From Seison nebaliae (Eukaryota; Rotifera; Pararotatoria; Seisonacea; Seisonidae): a stretch of DNA of 64,000 nt. Positions 53,908 to 64,000 of this stretch are shown piece by piece (position 1 is the stretch's first letter; each line of letters opens with the position of its first letter). The DNA is taken from assembly GCA_023231475.1 (NCBI GenBank), contig JALJEE010001540.1, forward strand, positions 62,001 through 126,000. The letters are read 5' to 3'. The translations under genes were made by a program, and so were the position numbers. Under the pieces are notes generated by a model, which searched no databases, was not told the DNA's origin, and saw only the letters and a program-made list of their open reading frames with translations.

Positions 53908-54301
53908 ATGATGCGATTTCTAGTTATTCCACTACCTCTCTCCATAACTCAAATTTTTTCAATGAGAAAATTATTTTTAGGAAGAAAACCGCAATAATCC
54001 TGAACTTGGTGGTTTAGTTCGTACGACGAGAACGACAATAACATTGAGTATAATGGTCGGTTTGTTGATCACTACCATGTTACTATTACTCGCCATTTCT
54101 ATGGTAGTATTGACGATATATTTTGGGAAATATCTTTGTTAGAATTTTATGATTCAATAAACATTCATATTCATATTTCAATTTATAGCGACTCTACCAG
54201 ACAATTCGGCATCTGGTGCCATTAATATTCAAGGATTCGATTCGATAATTCTCCTTATAATTGGAATTGGCATAACATATTATCAGAATTTATTTCAATG
54301 A
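53908..54301 (+). CDS. Small two-helix membrane protein, unidentified
   Basis: Three exons: 53908-53922 (15 nt), 53981-54137, 54189-54301; introns 58 and 51 nt with GTTATT and GTTAGA donors and TTTAG/TATAG acceptors; 94 residues, phases close. The protein has a short polar start, an RTTRTT segment, one long hydrophobic helix (about residues 22-50), a polar link (STLPDNSASGAIN) and a second helix ending at the C-terminus. The layout recalls small two-helix proteins such as TMEM230/TMEM134, but I cannot assign it. Alternatively exons 2-3 could be a downstream alternative end of GPR137, since its exon 4 donor has the same phase. Confidence 0.45.
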
Positions 54302-54466
54302 ATAATTTCCCAATAATAATACTAATGGAAGATTGATATCGTAATGTACTCGGAAACCTCATCTAAAAAAATAAACAGTCTCATGGAACCAAAATTTCTT
54401 CTTTTTTCTTTACTTAAATAAATTTTAAATATCTTCAATTTTTTTTGTCGATCCAAATTCATTTTA

Positions 54467-54814
54467 TTATACGTCTTCATTATCTTCATCATCATCAATT
54501 GATATCGGTTCAACTTTAGCACATTTCGCACATTTATTCATCTTCTCCGAACACGGTTGACAGAGAGTCATATAAGCACGATAAACTTTCCGTTCTTTAC
54601 AATTCGTACAAATGGCTGGTTGTGAAATGGTTTTATATTTCTTATATTTGATCTTCCATTTAATAATATCATAACAATGCAAACAGACATCGATGAGTTG
54701 CATATCATTCAATTGTTTCTGTTTACCATTACTATCATGCATGTCATTCTTGAAAGCTTTTGTGTTCTTATATTTTTGTCTTTGTCTTTTCACATTTCCT
54801 CGTTGTGAACTCAT
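54467..54814 (-). CDS. C9orf85-like zinc-binding protein
   Basis: Single exon, 115 residues. Conserved eukaryotic family of unknown function: start MSSQRGNVKRQRQKYKNT, then FKNDMHDSN, CLHCYDIIKWKIKYKKY, CTNC, LCQPCSEKMNKCAKC. Cys pairs CxxC repeated four times suggest one or two zinc sites. The acidic tail is DDDEDNEDV. I take the start at 54814 because homologues begin MSSQ; a GTG two codons upstream is not needed. It shares a 313-bp divergent promoter region with V-ATPase A, and its 3' end faces the small membrane gene. Confidence 0.88.
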   Translation of the reverse strand: MSSQRGNVKRQRQKYKNTKAFKNDMHDSNGKQKQLNDMQLIDVCLHCYDIIKWKIKYKKYKTISQPAICTNCKERKVYRAYMTLCQPCSEKMNKCAKCAKVEPISIDDDEDNEDV

Positions 54815-55127
54815 TCCCACTTCACAAACAAAATAATTATTGAAGATTGACGAAAAAAAAAATTTATAAGAAAGATGATAAACAAATGAGTGTTTAGATT
54901 GAAAGCTGAAAAATTGAATATTTGAAAAATTTTCTTTCTTTAAATTTCCGATGAACTTAATTAGTGATGGAAGAATTAACTAATTTATATTTTATTGACA
55001 TAAGAAATTAATAGTCATAAGATGCGAAAATTATTGTAATTAGTATTAAAATAAGTAGAAAAATAAAATAAATTCTTCTCAACATTTTGAACTTTCATCA
55101 GAAAAGAAGTTATCATTATCATCAATT

Positions 55128-56996
55128 ATGAAACGAGTTAATGAGGTTGAACGAGAATCACAATATGGTCTTGTTCACGGAGTATCGGGACCAGTCGTCA
55201 TAGCTAACCGAATGAATGGATCAGCTATGTATGAGATGGTACGAGTGGGACATATGGAATTAGTAGGAGAAATCATTCGTCTCCAAGGCGATTTAGCCAC
55301 AATCCAAGTGTATGAAGATACATCAGGAGTGACAGTAGGAGATCCAGTTTTGAGTACTGGTAAATTATTATCGGTGGAATTGGGACCGGGAGTAATGGGG
55401 AGTATTTTCGATGGAATTCAACGTCCTCTCGAAGCGATTAGTGAAGCGACAAATAGTATTTATATTCTGAAAGGAATTAATACACCAGCATTGTCTCGTG
55501 GTAAAATGTGGGAATTCCATCCCACAAAATTAGCTGTTGGTAGTCATATAAGTGGAGGAGATTTGTTTGGAGAAGTTCCCGAGAACATGTTGATTAATCA
55601 CAAAGTAATTTTACCTCCCAATGAACGTGGTACAGTTACATGGATAGCACCAGCAGGAGATTATAATATTAACGATAAAGTTCTAGAAATTGAATATGAA
55701 GGAAAGAAGAAAGAATTCGGAATGTATCATGTATGGCCTGTTCGACAAACGAGACCATCTGCTGAGAAATTGATGGCGGTTAATCCGTTATTGACTGGAC
55801 AGCGTGTATTGGATGCATTGTTTCCTTGTGTACAAGGAGGAACGGCGGCAATTCCTGGCGCTTTTGGTTGTGGGAAAACAGTCATTTCTCAATCACTCTC
55901 CAAATTCTCTAATAGTGACGCAATTGTTTATGTTGGATGTGGAGAACGTGGAAATGAAATGAGTGAAGTATTAAAAGATTTTCCAAGATTAACGATGAAT
56001 GTTAATGGAAAAGAAGTGAGTATTATGAATCGAACATGTCTCGTAGCTAATACTTCAAATATGCCAGTAGCTGCTCGTGAAGCTTCCATTTATACTGGTA
56101 TTACATTAAGTGAATATTTCAGAGATATGGGATTGAATGTAGCGATGATTGGAGATTCAACTTCTCGATGGGCAGAAGCTCTTCGAGAAATTTCTGGTCG
56201 TTTAGCTGAAATGCCTGCTGATTCTGGTTATCCAGCTTATTTAGCTGCACGACTCGCTTCCTTTTATGAACGTGCTGGTCGAGTGAAATGTTTAGGAACA
56301 CCAAATCGTGAAGGAAGTGTTACTATCGTCGGAGCAGTATCGCCACCTGGTGGTGATTTTGCAGATCCAGTCACGTCAGCCACTTTGGCTATCGTTCAAG
56401 TATTTTGGGGTCTAGATAAGAAGTTGGCACAACGAAAACATTTCCCATCAGTTAATTGGCTCATGTCCTTCTCCAAATATATTCGACCATTAGAAGAATT
56501 TTATGATAAGGATTTCCCTGAATTTACAATGCTTAGAACGAAATGTAAAGAAGTTCTTCAGGAAGAAGAAGAATTGTCTGAAATTGTTCAATTGGTGGGA
56601 AAGGCGTCTTTAGCTGAAAGTGACAAACTCAAGTTGGAAGTAGCGAAAATGATCAAAGATGATTTCCTCCAACAAAACGGTTATTCATCATATGACCGAT
56701 ATTGTCCTTTCTACAAAACGAATGGAATGTTGAACAATATTATGGCCTTCTACGATTCAGCTAAACGACTCATCGAACAAACACAAGCCACAGGTGCTAT
56801 GAGTGGAGCAGATAAACGTGTCACTTGGTCTATGATCAAAGAGGCGATGGGCGAATCCATCATTTACGAATTAACATCAATGAAATTTCTCGATCCATCG
56901 AAAGAATCAGAATCAAAAATTCGAGGCAAATTTAAGGATTTGAACGATCGAATGCAAATGGCATTTAAAGATTTGGAAGAACAGATATTATATTGA
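55128..56996 (+). CDS. ATP6V1A: V-type H+-ATPase catalytic subunit A
   Basis: Catalytic subunit of the V1 sector, driving proton pumping into endosomes and lysosomes. One uninterrupted exon, 622 residues (human 617). P-loop GAFGCGKT at about 244-251, catalytic Glu region [54 protein letters not shown], and the C-terminal domain with [20 protein letters not shown] four-to-six residue insertion near [11 protein letters not shown] and a short extra C-terminal tail differ from vertebrates. No intron is present although intron-rich genes surround it. Confidence 0.98.
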   Translation: MKRVNEVERESQYGLVHGVSGPVVIANRMNGSAMYEMVRVGHMELVGEIIRLQGDLATIQVYEDTSGVTVGDPVLSTGKLLSVELGPGVMGSIFDGIQRPLEAISEATNSIYILKGINTPALSRGKMWEFHPTKLAVGSHISGGDLFGEVPENMLINHKVILPPNERGTVTWIAPAGDYNINDKVLEIEYEGKKKEFGMYHVWPVRQTRPSAEKLMAVNPLLTGQRVLDALFPCVQGGTAAIPGAFGCGKTVISQSLSKFSNSDAIVYVGCGERGNEMSEVLKDFPRLTMNVNGKEVSIMNRTCLVANTSNMPVAAREASIYTGITLSEYFRDMGLNVAMIGDSTSRWAEALREISGRLAEMPADSGYPAYLAARLASFYERAGRVKCLGTPNREGSVTIVGAVSPPGGDFADPVTSATLAIVQVFWGLDKKLAQRKHFPSVNWLMSFSKYIRPLEEFYDKDFPEFTMLRTKCKEVLQEEEELSEIVQLVGKASLAESDKLKLEVAKMIKDDFLQQNGYSSYDRYCPFYKTNGMLNNIMAFYDSAKRLIEQTQATGAMSGADKRVTWSMIKEAMGESIIYELTSMKFLDPSKESESKIRGKFKDLNDRMQMAFKDLEEQILY

Positions 56997-57608
56997 ACAT
57001 GAAACATTTTATTTTTACATTTGATCATTCTCCCAATTTGTTCGTTTATCGATTAATTTCATCCCATTATTTAATTATGTCAAAATTCGATTGTGGAAAA
57101 ATACTAAAAATATTATTTATTTCCCTATATTAGATATCGTTCTTTGTCTAGTCATCATTATTCGTCTTACATTCATATTATTTCATATCATGTTATTATC
57201 AACACATTTCTTCTTTGTTCCAGTAAAACAAATGCTAAATTTAATTATTTAAACTATTTATTAGATAATCCTTATAAAATATAAGATGGGAAATAGATAA
57301 TTCAGAATATTAAAAGAATTATTTATCCAATGAACATAAAGTAGAAAATAGTAAGTTAAAATTAATCATTAAACATTTGTGATGGTTTTTCTAAAATTTT
57401 TGTGAGAGAAAGTTTACCAAAATTTTTTATTGTATAATAATTTTTAGAATTATTGATAAAGGATATCATATTGTGCAAATGGGAAACGATCGTTGATTGA
57501 GGTAGAAGGGAAGAAGAAATAAATGGAAAAGATATTTCAATTGTTTTAAATTATTCATATAATGTTGAAGAAAAATAAAATAGTGAATAGTAAAATTGAG
57601 AGAGAATT
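56997..57608. other. Intergenic region, V-ATPase A / kinesin
   Basis: 612 bp of AT-rich DNA; nothing recognised. Confidence 0.5.
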
Positions 57609-59846
57609 ATGAAAAATACATTTTTGAAAAATGCTTTGAAACTTTATGGAATTGATGAATTGTATACATTAATGTTATTCAAAGGAATCGAAACTGGTTC
57701 GGATTTATTAAATGCATCACCTGAAGAATTTGATGAATGGAATCTCAACCACTTTCAACGAACTCAATTAAATTCTCTTTTAAGAGTGATTGGAGATGAA
57801 TATGAAAAGATTAAAATGAGAAAGAGTCGCTATACTGATGATAGTGATGATAAAGTAGATGAATCGAAAACTTCATTCCAATCGAAAACTTCACAGGAAA
57901 ACAGTTTCGTATCTAAATTTTCATATGGAATTCCCATGAAACATGTAAAAGGATCAAAATCAGTAATTAGAACTCAAGAAAATTATAATTCACTTACATT
58001 GAATGATGTGCTACATTGGAATGAAAATAAAAAGAAGAAATCGTTGAATGGATCAGATTGCAAGGAATCGAATATTTATATTTGTGGTCGAGTTCGATCA
58101 TCATCCGAGAAAAGTGAGTATTTTATTAAACTATTCCCTCTTCCATTTCATCGATTGGAGATAATAAGAAATTCATTCGCATCAATAAAGAAGATAAAAC
58201 GATTGTTGTTGTTGACGATTCGAAGACTTATGTTGATGGAACGAATTACATCAAAGAAGTTTAATTTATGACAATTGAATTTCTCTCATTCTTTTTTTTT
58301 CTCAAAAAGTTTAAATTTAAATTTGATGCAGTTTATTCTCCATCATCTTCAAATATTGAAATATTTCGTTATTCATTTCTGCCTCATCTTGTCAAATTAG
58401 AATATGATGAAGAGAAGAAGGAGAAGAAGAAATCTATCGTATTCTTATGTTATGGACAGACTGGTTCGGGTAAATCATATACAATTTTTGGAAATAGTTC
58501 CTCCGTTATCTATTCGGATGCTCCGGTAGTTCATGGAATTGGTTATTTGACTGGAAGAAATCTTATCAGTGATTATCCCAATGAAACTTTATGGTTGTCA
58601 TTATATGAATTAAATAATTCGAAAATTTATGATTTGTTTAATAATCATGAATTGATACATGCTCGAGAAGATTATGATAAAGTTGTTCAATTGAATGGTT
58701 TAATAAAATTACCGATAAAAACGATTAATCAATTGGGAAATGTTCTTGCTTATGGTTCTCGAAAGCGAATGAGTGGAATCTCTTCCAAAAATAATACATC
58801 ATCTCGATCTCATTGTATATTGAACATGTCCATTAAAAATGAATCATCAAATGAATTAATTGAAATTAATTTCGTTGATTTAGCAGGAAGTGATCGAGCA
58901 TGTGATGCATTAAAACAATCGATGAAAAATGATGATATCCGCGTCAAAGATTCTGCTTATATCAATCGTTCTTTACTCGCATTGAAAGAATGTATTCGAT
59001 GTACTGATCAGAAATTACCACATGCTCCATGGAGACAATCGAAATTGACTCACATCCTTAGAAATAATTTATTGGATCGTAATACAATAATCATTTTATT
59101 AGTGACTGCTCATGAATGTCGATCAGCCATTCCTGTAACAATCAATTCATTCTTTTATGCATCAAGGTTCCTTCCTCATTTTTTTTCTTGAATTCTACAA
59201 AAAAATCCCTTTTTTAGAATAAAATCATTTAGATCCAATTTCTCTAATTCAGTAACGGAAACATTAATAGATCCGGATGAAATGATTTATAATTCGGAGA
59301 AAGCAGAAGAATTGTTATTGTCAATAACCGAATCAAAGGAAGACGATGAAGGACGATGTTCTCGTAAGAGAAAACCAGTTTCTTTCGGTTTGGATAAAAT
59401 ATGAGAAATTTGCATTGTTTGATAATATCATATTCATTTTTATTCAAATAGAAATTCCTCCAACCAGAACGAGAGAAGGACAAATTTTGAAGAAGAAACT
59501 AAATTTTTTGGAATTATTGGAAAAAGCAGAAAAAAGAATGAATACAAAGAAAGAATCATCCGAATCACAAACTGATAATTTTGAGAGTGAGGTTGTAAAT
59601 GACAAAATCGATATTTCTACATCTACTACTTCATTGAATCAATCATTAATGACTAAAAGAGAAGAAAGAAGAAGCGTTTTCCCTTCTGATATTCCTAATA
59701 ATTCTCATAAGAGTCATGGAAAATTAGAGATTATTGAAAACGATGAAATTATAATTAAAGAATTGAACGATGTTAATTTGGACGAGCAGATTAATTCAAT
59801 ATATCAGAAGAAAAAAGAGACGATGCATTCGAAATATAACCATACC

Positions 59847-59881
<35 letters not shown>

Positions 59882-60248
59882 GAAGAAGAATAGGAGAAAT
59901 GAAGATATTGGAAAAAGGAGAGAAATGGACACAATTCAAAAATATGAATATGATTATGAGAAGAAGATGAAGAGAGAGATAATGAAGAATAATCATAAGA
60001 AAAAATATCATCAAAATATGGATAATATTAATAAAACTTTGGAAATTATTGAAGATGCACTACATCATCTGGAATGTACAACTAATCAACTTTATGGGAG
60101 TCAAAAGGAGAGATTGAAGAAATCGATGGAGAATAATGATTTCCAATCAAGAATTGATCATATTATAAAGAAGTCACATATCTTACAAGGCGATCAATGT
60201 CAATTGTCGAGTGATTATTTTACTGCGTCAGATGGTGATTATTTTTAA
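57609..60248 (+). CDS. KIF24: Kinesin-13 family motor with N-terminal SAM domain (KIF24-like)
   Basis: Five exons: 57609-58113, 58161-58258, 58310-59166, 59218-59363, 59452-60248; introns 47, 51, 51 and 88 nt; 800 residues. Residues 1-65 look like a SAM domain, the KIF24 arrangement (a centriolar microtubule depolymerase). The motor follows at about 155-490: YGQTGSGKSYT (P-loop, Ser instead of the usual Thr), NNTSSRSH (switch I), FVDLAGSDRACD (switch II), and the kinesin-13 signature INRSLLALKECIRCTDQ with PWRQSKLTHILRNNL. The neck start reads YICGRVRSS instead of CVRKRPL, so the family-defining basic neck is eroded. The C-terminal 300 residues are acidic/basic low complexity with a poly-Asn run. 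Confidence 0.85.
59850..59880 (+). repeat. (AAT)n coding microsatellite
   Basis: Tract encoding a poly-Asn run in the C-terminal tail of the kinesin. Confidence 0.9.
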
Positions 60249-60528
60249 TTTTTTGTTTTAATTTCAATATTCTCATTCCTTCCCTCACAAGCTCAATAAA
60301 TAAGTGCTCATAATTCGAATAAATTGATAAAATCCAATAATTTTTTCAATATTTTTCTTTTTGAATTTTTCTATTTCTCATTAAACTGATTGAGCTACCC
60401 GTGCAATAATTATTCATACGATCGGGAATATCTATTTCGATTTTCAAATCCGATTGCTAATATTTGACATTTCTTCTACAAACATTCGAACATTGTTCCG
60501 TTAAAAAAGAATTTTATCGTTTCCTTCA

Positions 60529-63101
60529 ATGGAAGACAATCAAGAATCGAATAATGAGAAAGTTGTCGATGTTTCTCCTTCACAAAATGGTAGTGGAGAA
60601 CCAGTAGAGGTAGAAGAACATGCGGTACAGGAACAAGAACAGCAACAAGAACAACAACCTCCACAACAACCAGGATTTGGTGACACATTCAAGCAATTAA
60701 TTAAACGAATAATTTTCTTTTATATCATTTCTTCTGTCATCAAAATGGTGAGATTATTTTTCATTTATTTCTCTCAATCATCTTTCTCTAAATTAGATAG
60801 GAGGAACATTCAAAGCGTTTTATGAGAAACCTGATCCAAGTATGCCAATCTTATCGAATGATTTCAGTTTATATCAGAAAGGCGAATCAATGGTTCAATT
60901 CCATTATCTCTATAATTATTCTCTTATTCTTCTTTAGGATTTGTATGCATGGATAAATAATTTTGATGCAATCAGTAACGATTTGAAAGAAGAACATTTG
61001 GTTTGGTTGAAAACTGTTCAATTTGGTGATTGGAATGTTCCTTCATATCAGCAATTTATTCAAATTCCAATGAATGATGTTAGAATAATTTTTCATATAA
61101 TTCTTTTTTCAAAATTTCAATATATATTTCAAAAATATTTTATTAATTTTAAATTCTTAACAGCATTTAGCACATAATGGATCGATCTATTTACATGTTC
61201 GATTTGTAAGAAGTGGCAATTCCCCCTATGCCAATGAGAAATCATTCGACCATAAATCTTCTTTCCACACAACATATCAATTAAATCGTTATATGAAGAA
61301 AAAATTTAAGAATACCAAAAATCTTCTCACGGGAAAAACGGATATCGCTGAAGATTTAGCTGAAGTTTCATTAAAACTTTTCATCCATCTCAAATTTCAA
61401 ATTTTCTTGTCAGAAAATGGAGAACGCTTCCAAATCAGGAAACGCACTTTCTTATTGGCATTCGAATTTAACAATAAATTTGGTGGACGATCAGACGAAT
61501 TGGAGGAAGAATCAAGTTCCTGCAATGATGAAAGATTGTTTATCTATTTGTTTGAGGAAAAACAAAAATTTTACTTTTTCTAGTTATCAAATTCGAAATG
61601 ACAACTGGAAAGACATATCCGATTTTATGGATTAATGATTATTGGAATCTCTATCGTGATTATTTCCTCATTAATCAAACATTAACATCATTGAATTTGA
61701 CGTTGAATTATGAACCGATGAGTTTGTTCAAATGGCAATTGTATCTCGCTCAATCGAAACAGAACACTTGGTCCACCATGTTCCAATCGGCCACACAAGA
61801 AGACGAAGAATTGGCGTTAGAAGGACAAGATTCGATGAAATTGATGTTTCTCGATAATAATATTTATGTTCTCATTCTCACCATTACTGCGACATTACTC
61901 CATACGATTTTCGAATTTCTTGCATTTAAAAACGGTTAGGATTATATTTGAATTTGAATATATATTATGAATAATTCTTTATAAAATTCTTCAAAAACAG
62001 ATATCCAATTTTGGAGAACAAAAAAAGATTTGAAAGGATTATCGGCAAGAACATTATTTTATAATGTCTTCCAACAATTTATTGTGCTTTTGTATGTTCT
62101 CGATAATGACACGAATTCGATGATCAAATTCTCCATTGGAATTTCTTTATTGATCGAACTCTGGAAATTACCGAAAGTTATAGAAATTCGATTCCTCGAT
62201 AAAGATTCGGAAGAATATGTGACACGAACATTCGAAGAATTTAAAGTGATTTTGAGCACACAAGGTGCACCAAAATTTAAATTCGTTTTCAAAGAAAATT
62301 ATGAAGTCTCCGAAACCAGTGATTATGATAAAGTTCCATATATTCTCTTTCTTATCATTAACAATCTTTTTCTTTTCAGTTGGCATTCAAATACTTATCC
62401 TGGGCTCTCTTTCCATTGATATTGTGTTACGCTGTTTATTCATTATTCCATTCTGAACATCGTGGATGGTATTCATGGGTACTCGGTGTTATTTATGGAT
62501 TCTTATTAACTTTTGGTTTTCTTTTTCTCAATCTCTCTAAATTATTTCAATTGCCGATCAATTAGGATTCATTATGATGACACCACAATTATTCATCAAT
62601 TATAAAATGAAATCTGTTGCACATCTTCCATGGCGAATGATGACATATAAAGCATTGAATACTTTTATCGACGATATTTTTGCTTTCGTTATTCGTATGC
62701 CAACTCTTTATCGAATTGGATGTTTCCGTGATGGTTCTCCTATTTTATCTTCCTTTTTAATTTCTTTATAATTTTTAGATATCATTTTTTTCATTCAATT
62801 ATATCAACGATATATTTATCGTGTGGATATGGAACGTACAAATGAATTTGGACTAACTGGTAATCAAGCAAAATCGATCGATAAACAAACGGATGACGAA
62901 CCATTGCCGGAATTATGTGAAAAAGAAGTTGATACAAATGAAGGAAAAGAATCTAGTTCAGAATCCAGTTCTGAGGATTTCGTTCCAGTAGGCGACGAGC
63001 TCATTGAGGAAATTAACAAAATTGACTCTTCAGAGATCCCGAATTCTTCAGAGGAATCAACAGTGCGTCATCGAGAGCCAATTGGGAAAGATGAAGTATA
63101 A
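60529..63101 (+). CDS. CLPTM1: CLPTM1 (cleft lip and palate transmembrane protein 1)
   Basis: Ten exons: 60529-60747, 60797-60892, 60938-61078, 61164-61364, 61414-61537, 61584-61934, 62001-62332, 62380-62515, 62566-62733, 62779-63101; introns 45-85 nt; 696 residues (human 669). ER/Golgi multi-pass protein that restrains surface delivery of GABA-A receptors in mammals. Matches: HNGSIYLHVRF, KNTKNLLTGKTD, SYWHSNLTINLVDDQTNW, INDYWNLYRDYF, LHTIFEFLAFKNDIQFW, GWYSWVLGVIYGFLLTFGF, MTPQLFINYKMKSVAHLPWR and YKALNTFIDDIFAFVIRMP. The N-terminus carries a Gln/Pro/Glu-rich cytosolic tail, the C-terminus an acidic Ser-rich tail. Every junction is supported by homology and phase. Confidence 0.97.
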
Positions 63102-63548
63102 GTAAAAAAGAATAAAAAATTGTTCAACAAATTTCTTGGTCGTTTTTATCATTTTATTTCTTATCGTGTTCTTACATAAACATCTGTAAAACAAATTTAA
63201 TATAATAATATTTCTTCTTTGAAAAGAATTGGAATCATCGAATATCGATAACATTCTCTTCGATCTCCACATATATATTGGGGGGAAAGACCACATATTT
63301 CTTATGTATTAAATGAGAGTCCTTTGTCCCCAATTCGTTTATTGGTCGAAATATCGAATACATATGGGAGCAGAAGGGGAAGAAGAAAAAAAATTCTTTT
63401 GAACAATATTTGTACAATTTTTCAAATATTTACCTAAAAAAATTTATTTAAATGATTTTCGTCTAAAATCATTCTTTTATTCTCCTAAAATTTCTCCAGT
63501 TTTATCGTACATTTTCATTCAACGTCTCTTATCCATTACAAAGTTCGA
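63102..63548. other. Intergenic region downstream of CLPTM1
   Basis: 447 bp; AT-rich, no gene recognised. It would be the convergent 3' region if the edge gene is real. Confidence 0.45.
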
Positions 63549-63957
63549 TCAGACATATTTCATTGAACGAGAACGAATTAAAGATTGTCCATCTAACATC
63601 GATTCTATTGTCATTATTTGTAAAGGAGTACCAATAACAATAATTTCCTTCAAGTAATTATTTTCCTCATTATGATAATCGTAGTTGTCATTTACAATAT
63701 TCGATTGAAATTGTTCTGCTTATAAATTTCTTTTATGACTTATCGTTTATCCAAATTAATTCTTCCAAATAATAAATTCTCATTGAGTTATTTTAAGGAA
63801 ATTCCTCCTACAATACTTGACAACAGTTCTTGCGGATAAGAAAAGGAAGAAAATATTTTTCTAAACAATTTACGATTATTATCAACATGAAATTTTAGTT
63901 GTTTAATGAAGGTCCATTACTAGGTAGTTCGGTATCTTCCAGTAATTCGCTTGACAT
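63549..63957 (-). CDS. Possible small three-exon gene at the window edge, unidentified
   Basis: I do not recognise it. A model with exons (minus) 63957-63921, 63860-63825 and 63718-63549 closes in phase and gives 80 residues, from MSSELLEDTELP to a stop after RSRSMKYV. The last exon carries LKEIIVIGTPLQIMTIESML, which looks like folded-protein composition rather than random AT-rich translation. Introns of 60 and 106 nt fit the window; the first donor is GTAATG, the second GTTGTC. Exon 2 is short and its frame is not homology-tested, so the model could be wrong or only the last exon real. Confidence 0.35.
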
Positions 63958-64000
63958 TAGATAAATTCAAATCAATTTTAACCGAACAATTTTTTCCGCT

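Overview
This is a 64 kb piece of an AT-rich, compact nuclear genome of a bilaterian animal. The genes are unmistakably metazoan (Hippo kinase, tomosyn, G-beta-5, FHL LIM protein, peflin, CLPTM1, GPR137), split by very short introns (mostly 37-60 nt) and packed on both strands. A small-genome ecdysozoan such as an acariform mite is my leading guess; the strict nematode TTTTCAG acceptor is absent, which argues against a nematode. The species cannot be fixed from the sequence alone. All gene models below are hand-spliced; I kept an intron only where reading phase closed and, where a homologue is known to me, the joined protein matched it.

Layout. 0-3.5 kb: almost gene-free, one doubtful small gene. 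3.5-9.8 kb: tomosyn (+, 13 exons). 9.9-14.2 kb: gene-free DNA with a decayed MULE-type DNA transposon flanked by an 8-bp target duplication (13286-14133). 14.7-24.3 kb: an orphan multi-pass membrane protein (+), DDX1 RNA helicase (-), G-beta-5 (+) and an ARHGAP1-type RhoGAP (-). 26.7-28.2 kb: FHL (-), followed by 6.7 kb without recognised coding sequence. 35.0-47.1 kb: a diverged MTCH-like carrier (+), VPS18 (-), a four-EF-hand calmodulin-like protein (+), cyclin H (-), peflin with two alternative last exons (+) and Hippo/MST (-). 48.0-63.1 kb: mitochondrial acetyl-CoA synthetase (+), ARF1 (+), GPR137 (+), a small two-helix membrane protein (+), a C9orf85-like zinc protein (-), V-ATPase subunit A (+), a SAM-kinesin-13/KIF24-like motor (+) and CLPTM1 (+). 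A small unidentified three-exon gene may sit at the right edge (-).

The genes are not an operon or a single pathway. Themes that recur are membrane traffic and organelle acidification (tomosyn, ARF1, VPS18, V-ATPase A, GPR137, CLPTM1), signalling and cytoskeleton (G-beta-5, RhoGAP, Hippo, FHL, kinesin), and calcium binding (calmodulin-like, peflin). Neighbours are mostly convergent or divergent pairs with 80-300 bp between them.

The most striking signal is genome-level: of 69 homology- or phase-supported introns, 60 begin GTT instead of the usual GTA/GTG, and about a quarter of acceptors are AAG. Next in interest are the duplicated, apparently mutually exclusive last exons of peflin, one with an SH3-ligand-like proline-rich insert; the MULE relic with a tandem-repeat inverted terminus; and a DDX1 whose DEAD box reads DEVD.
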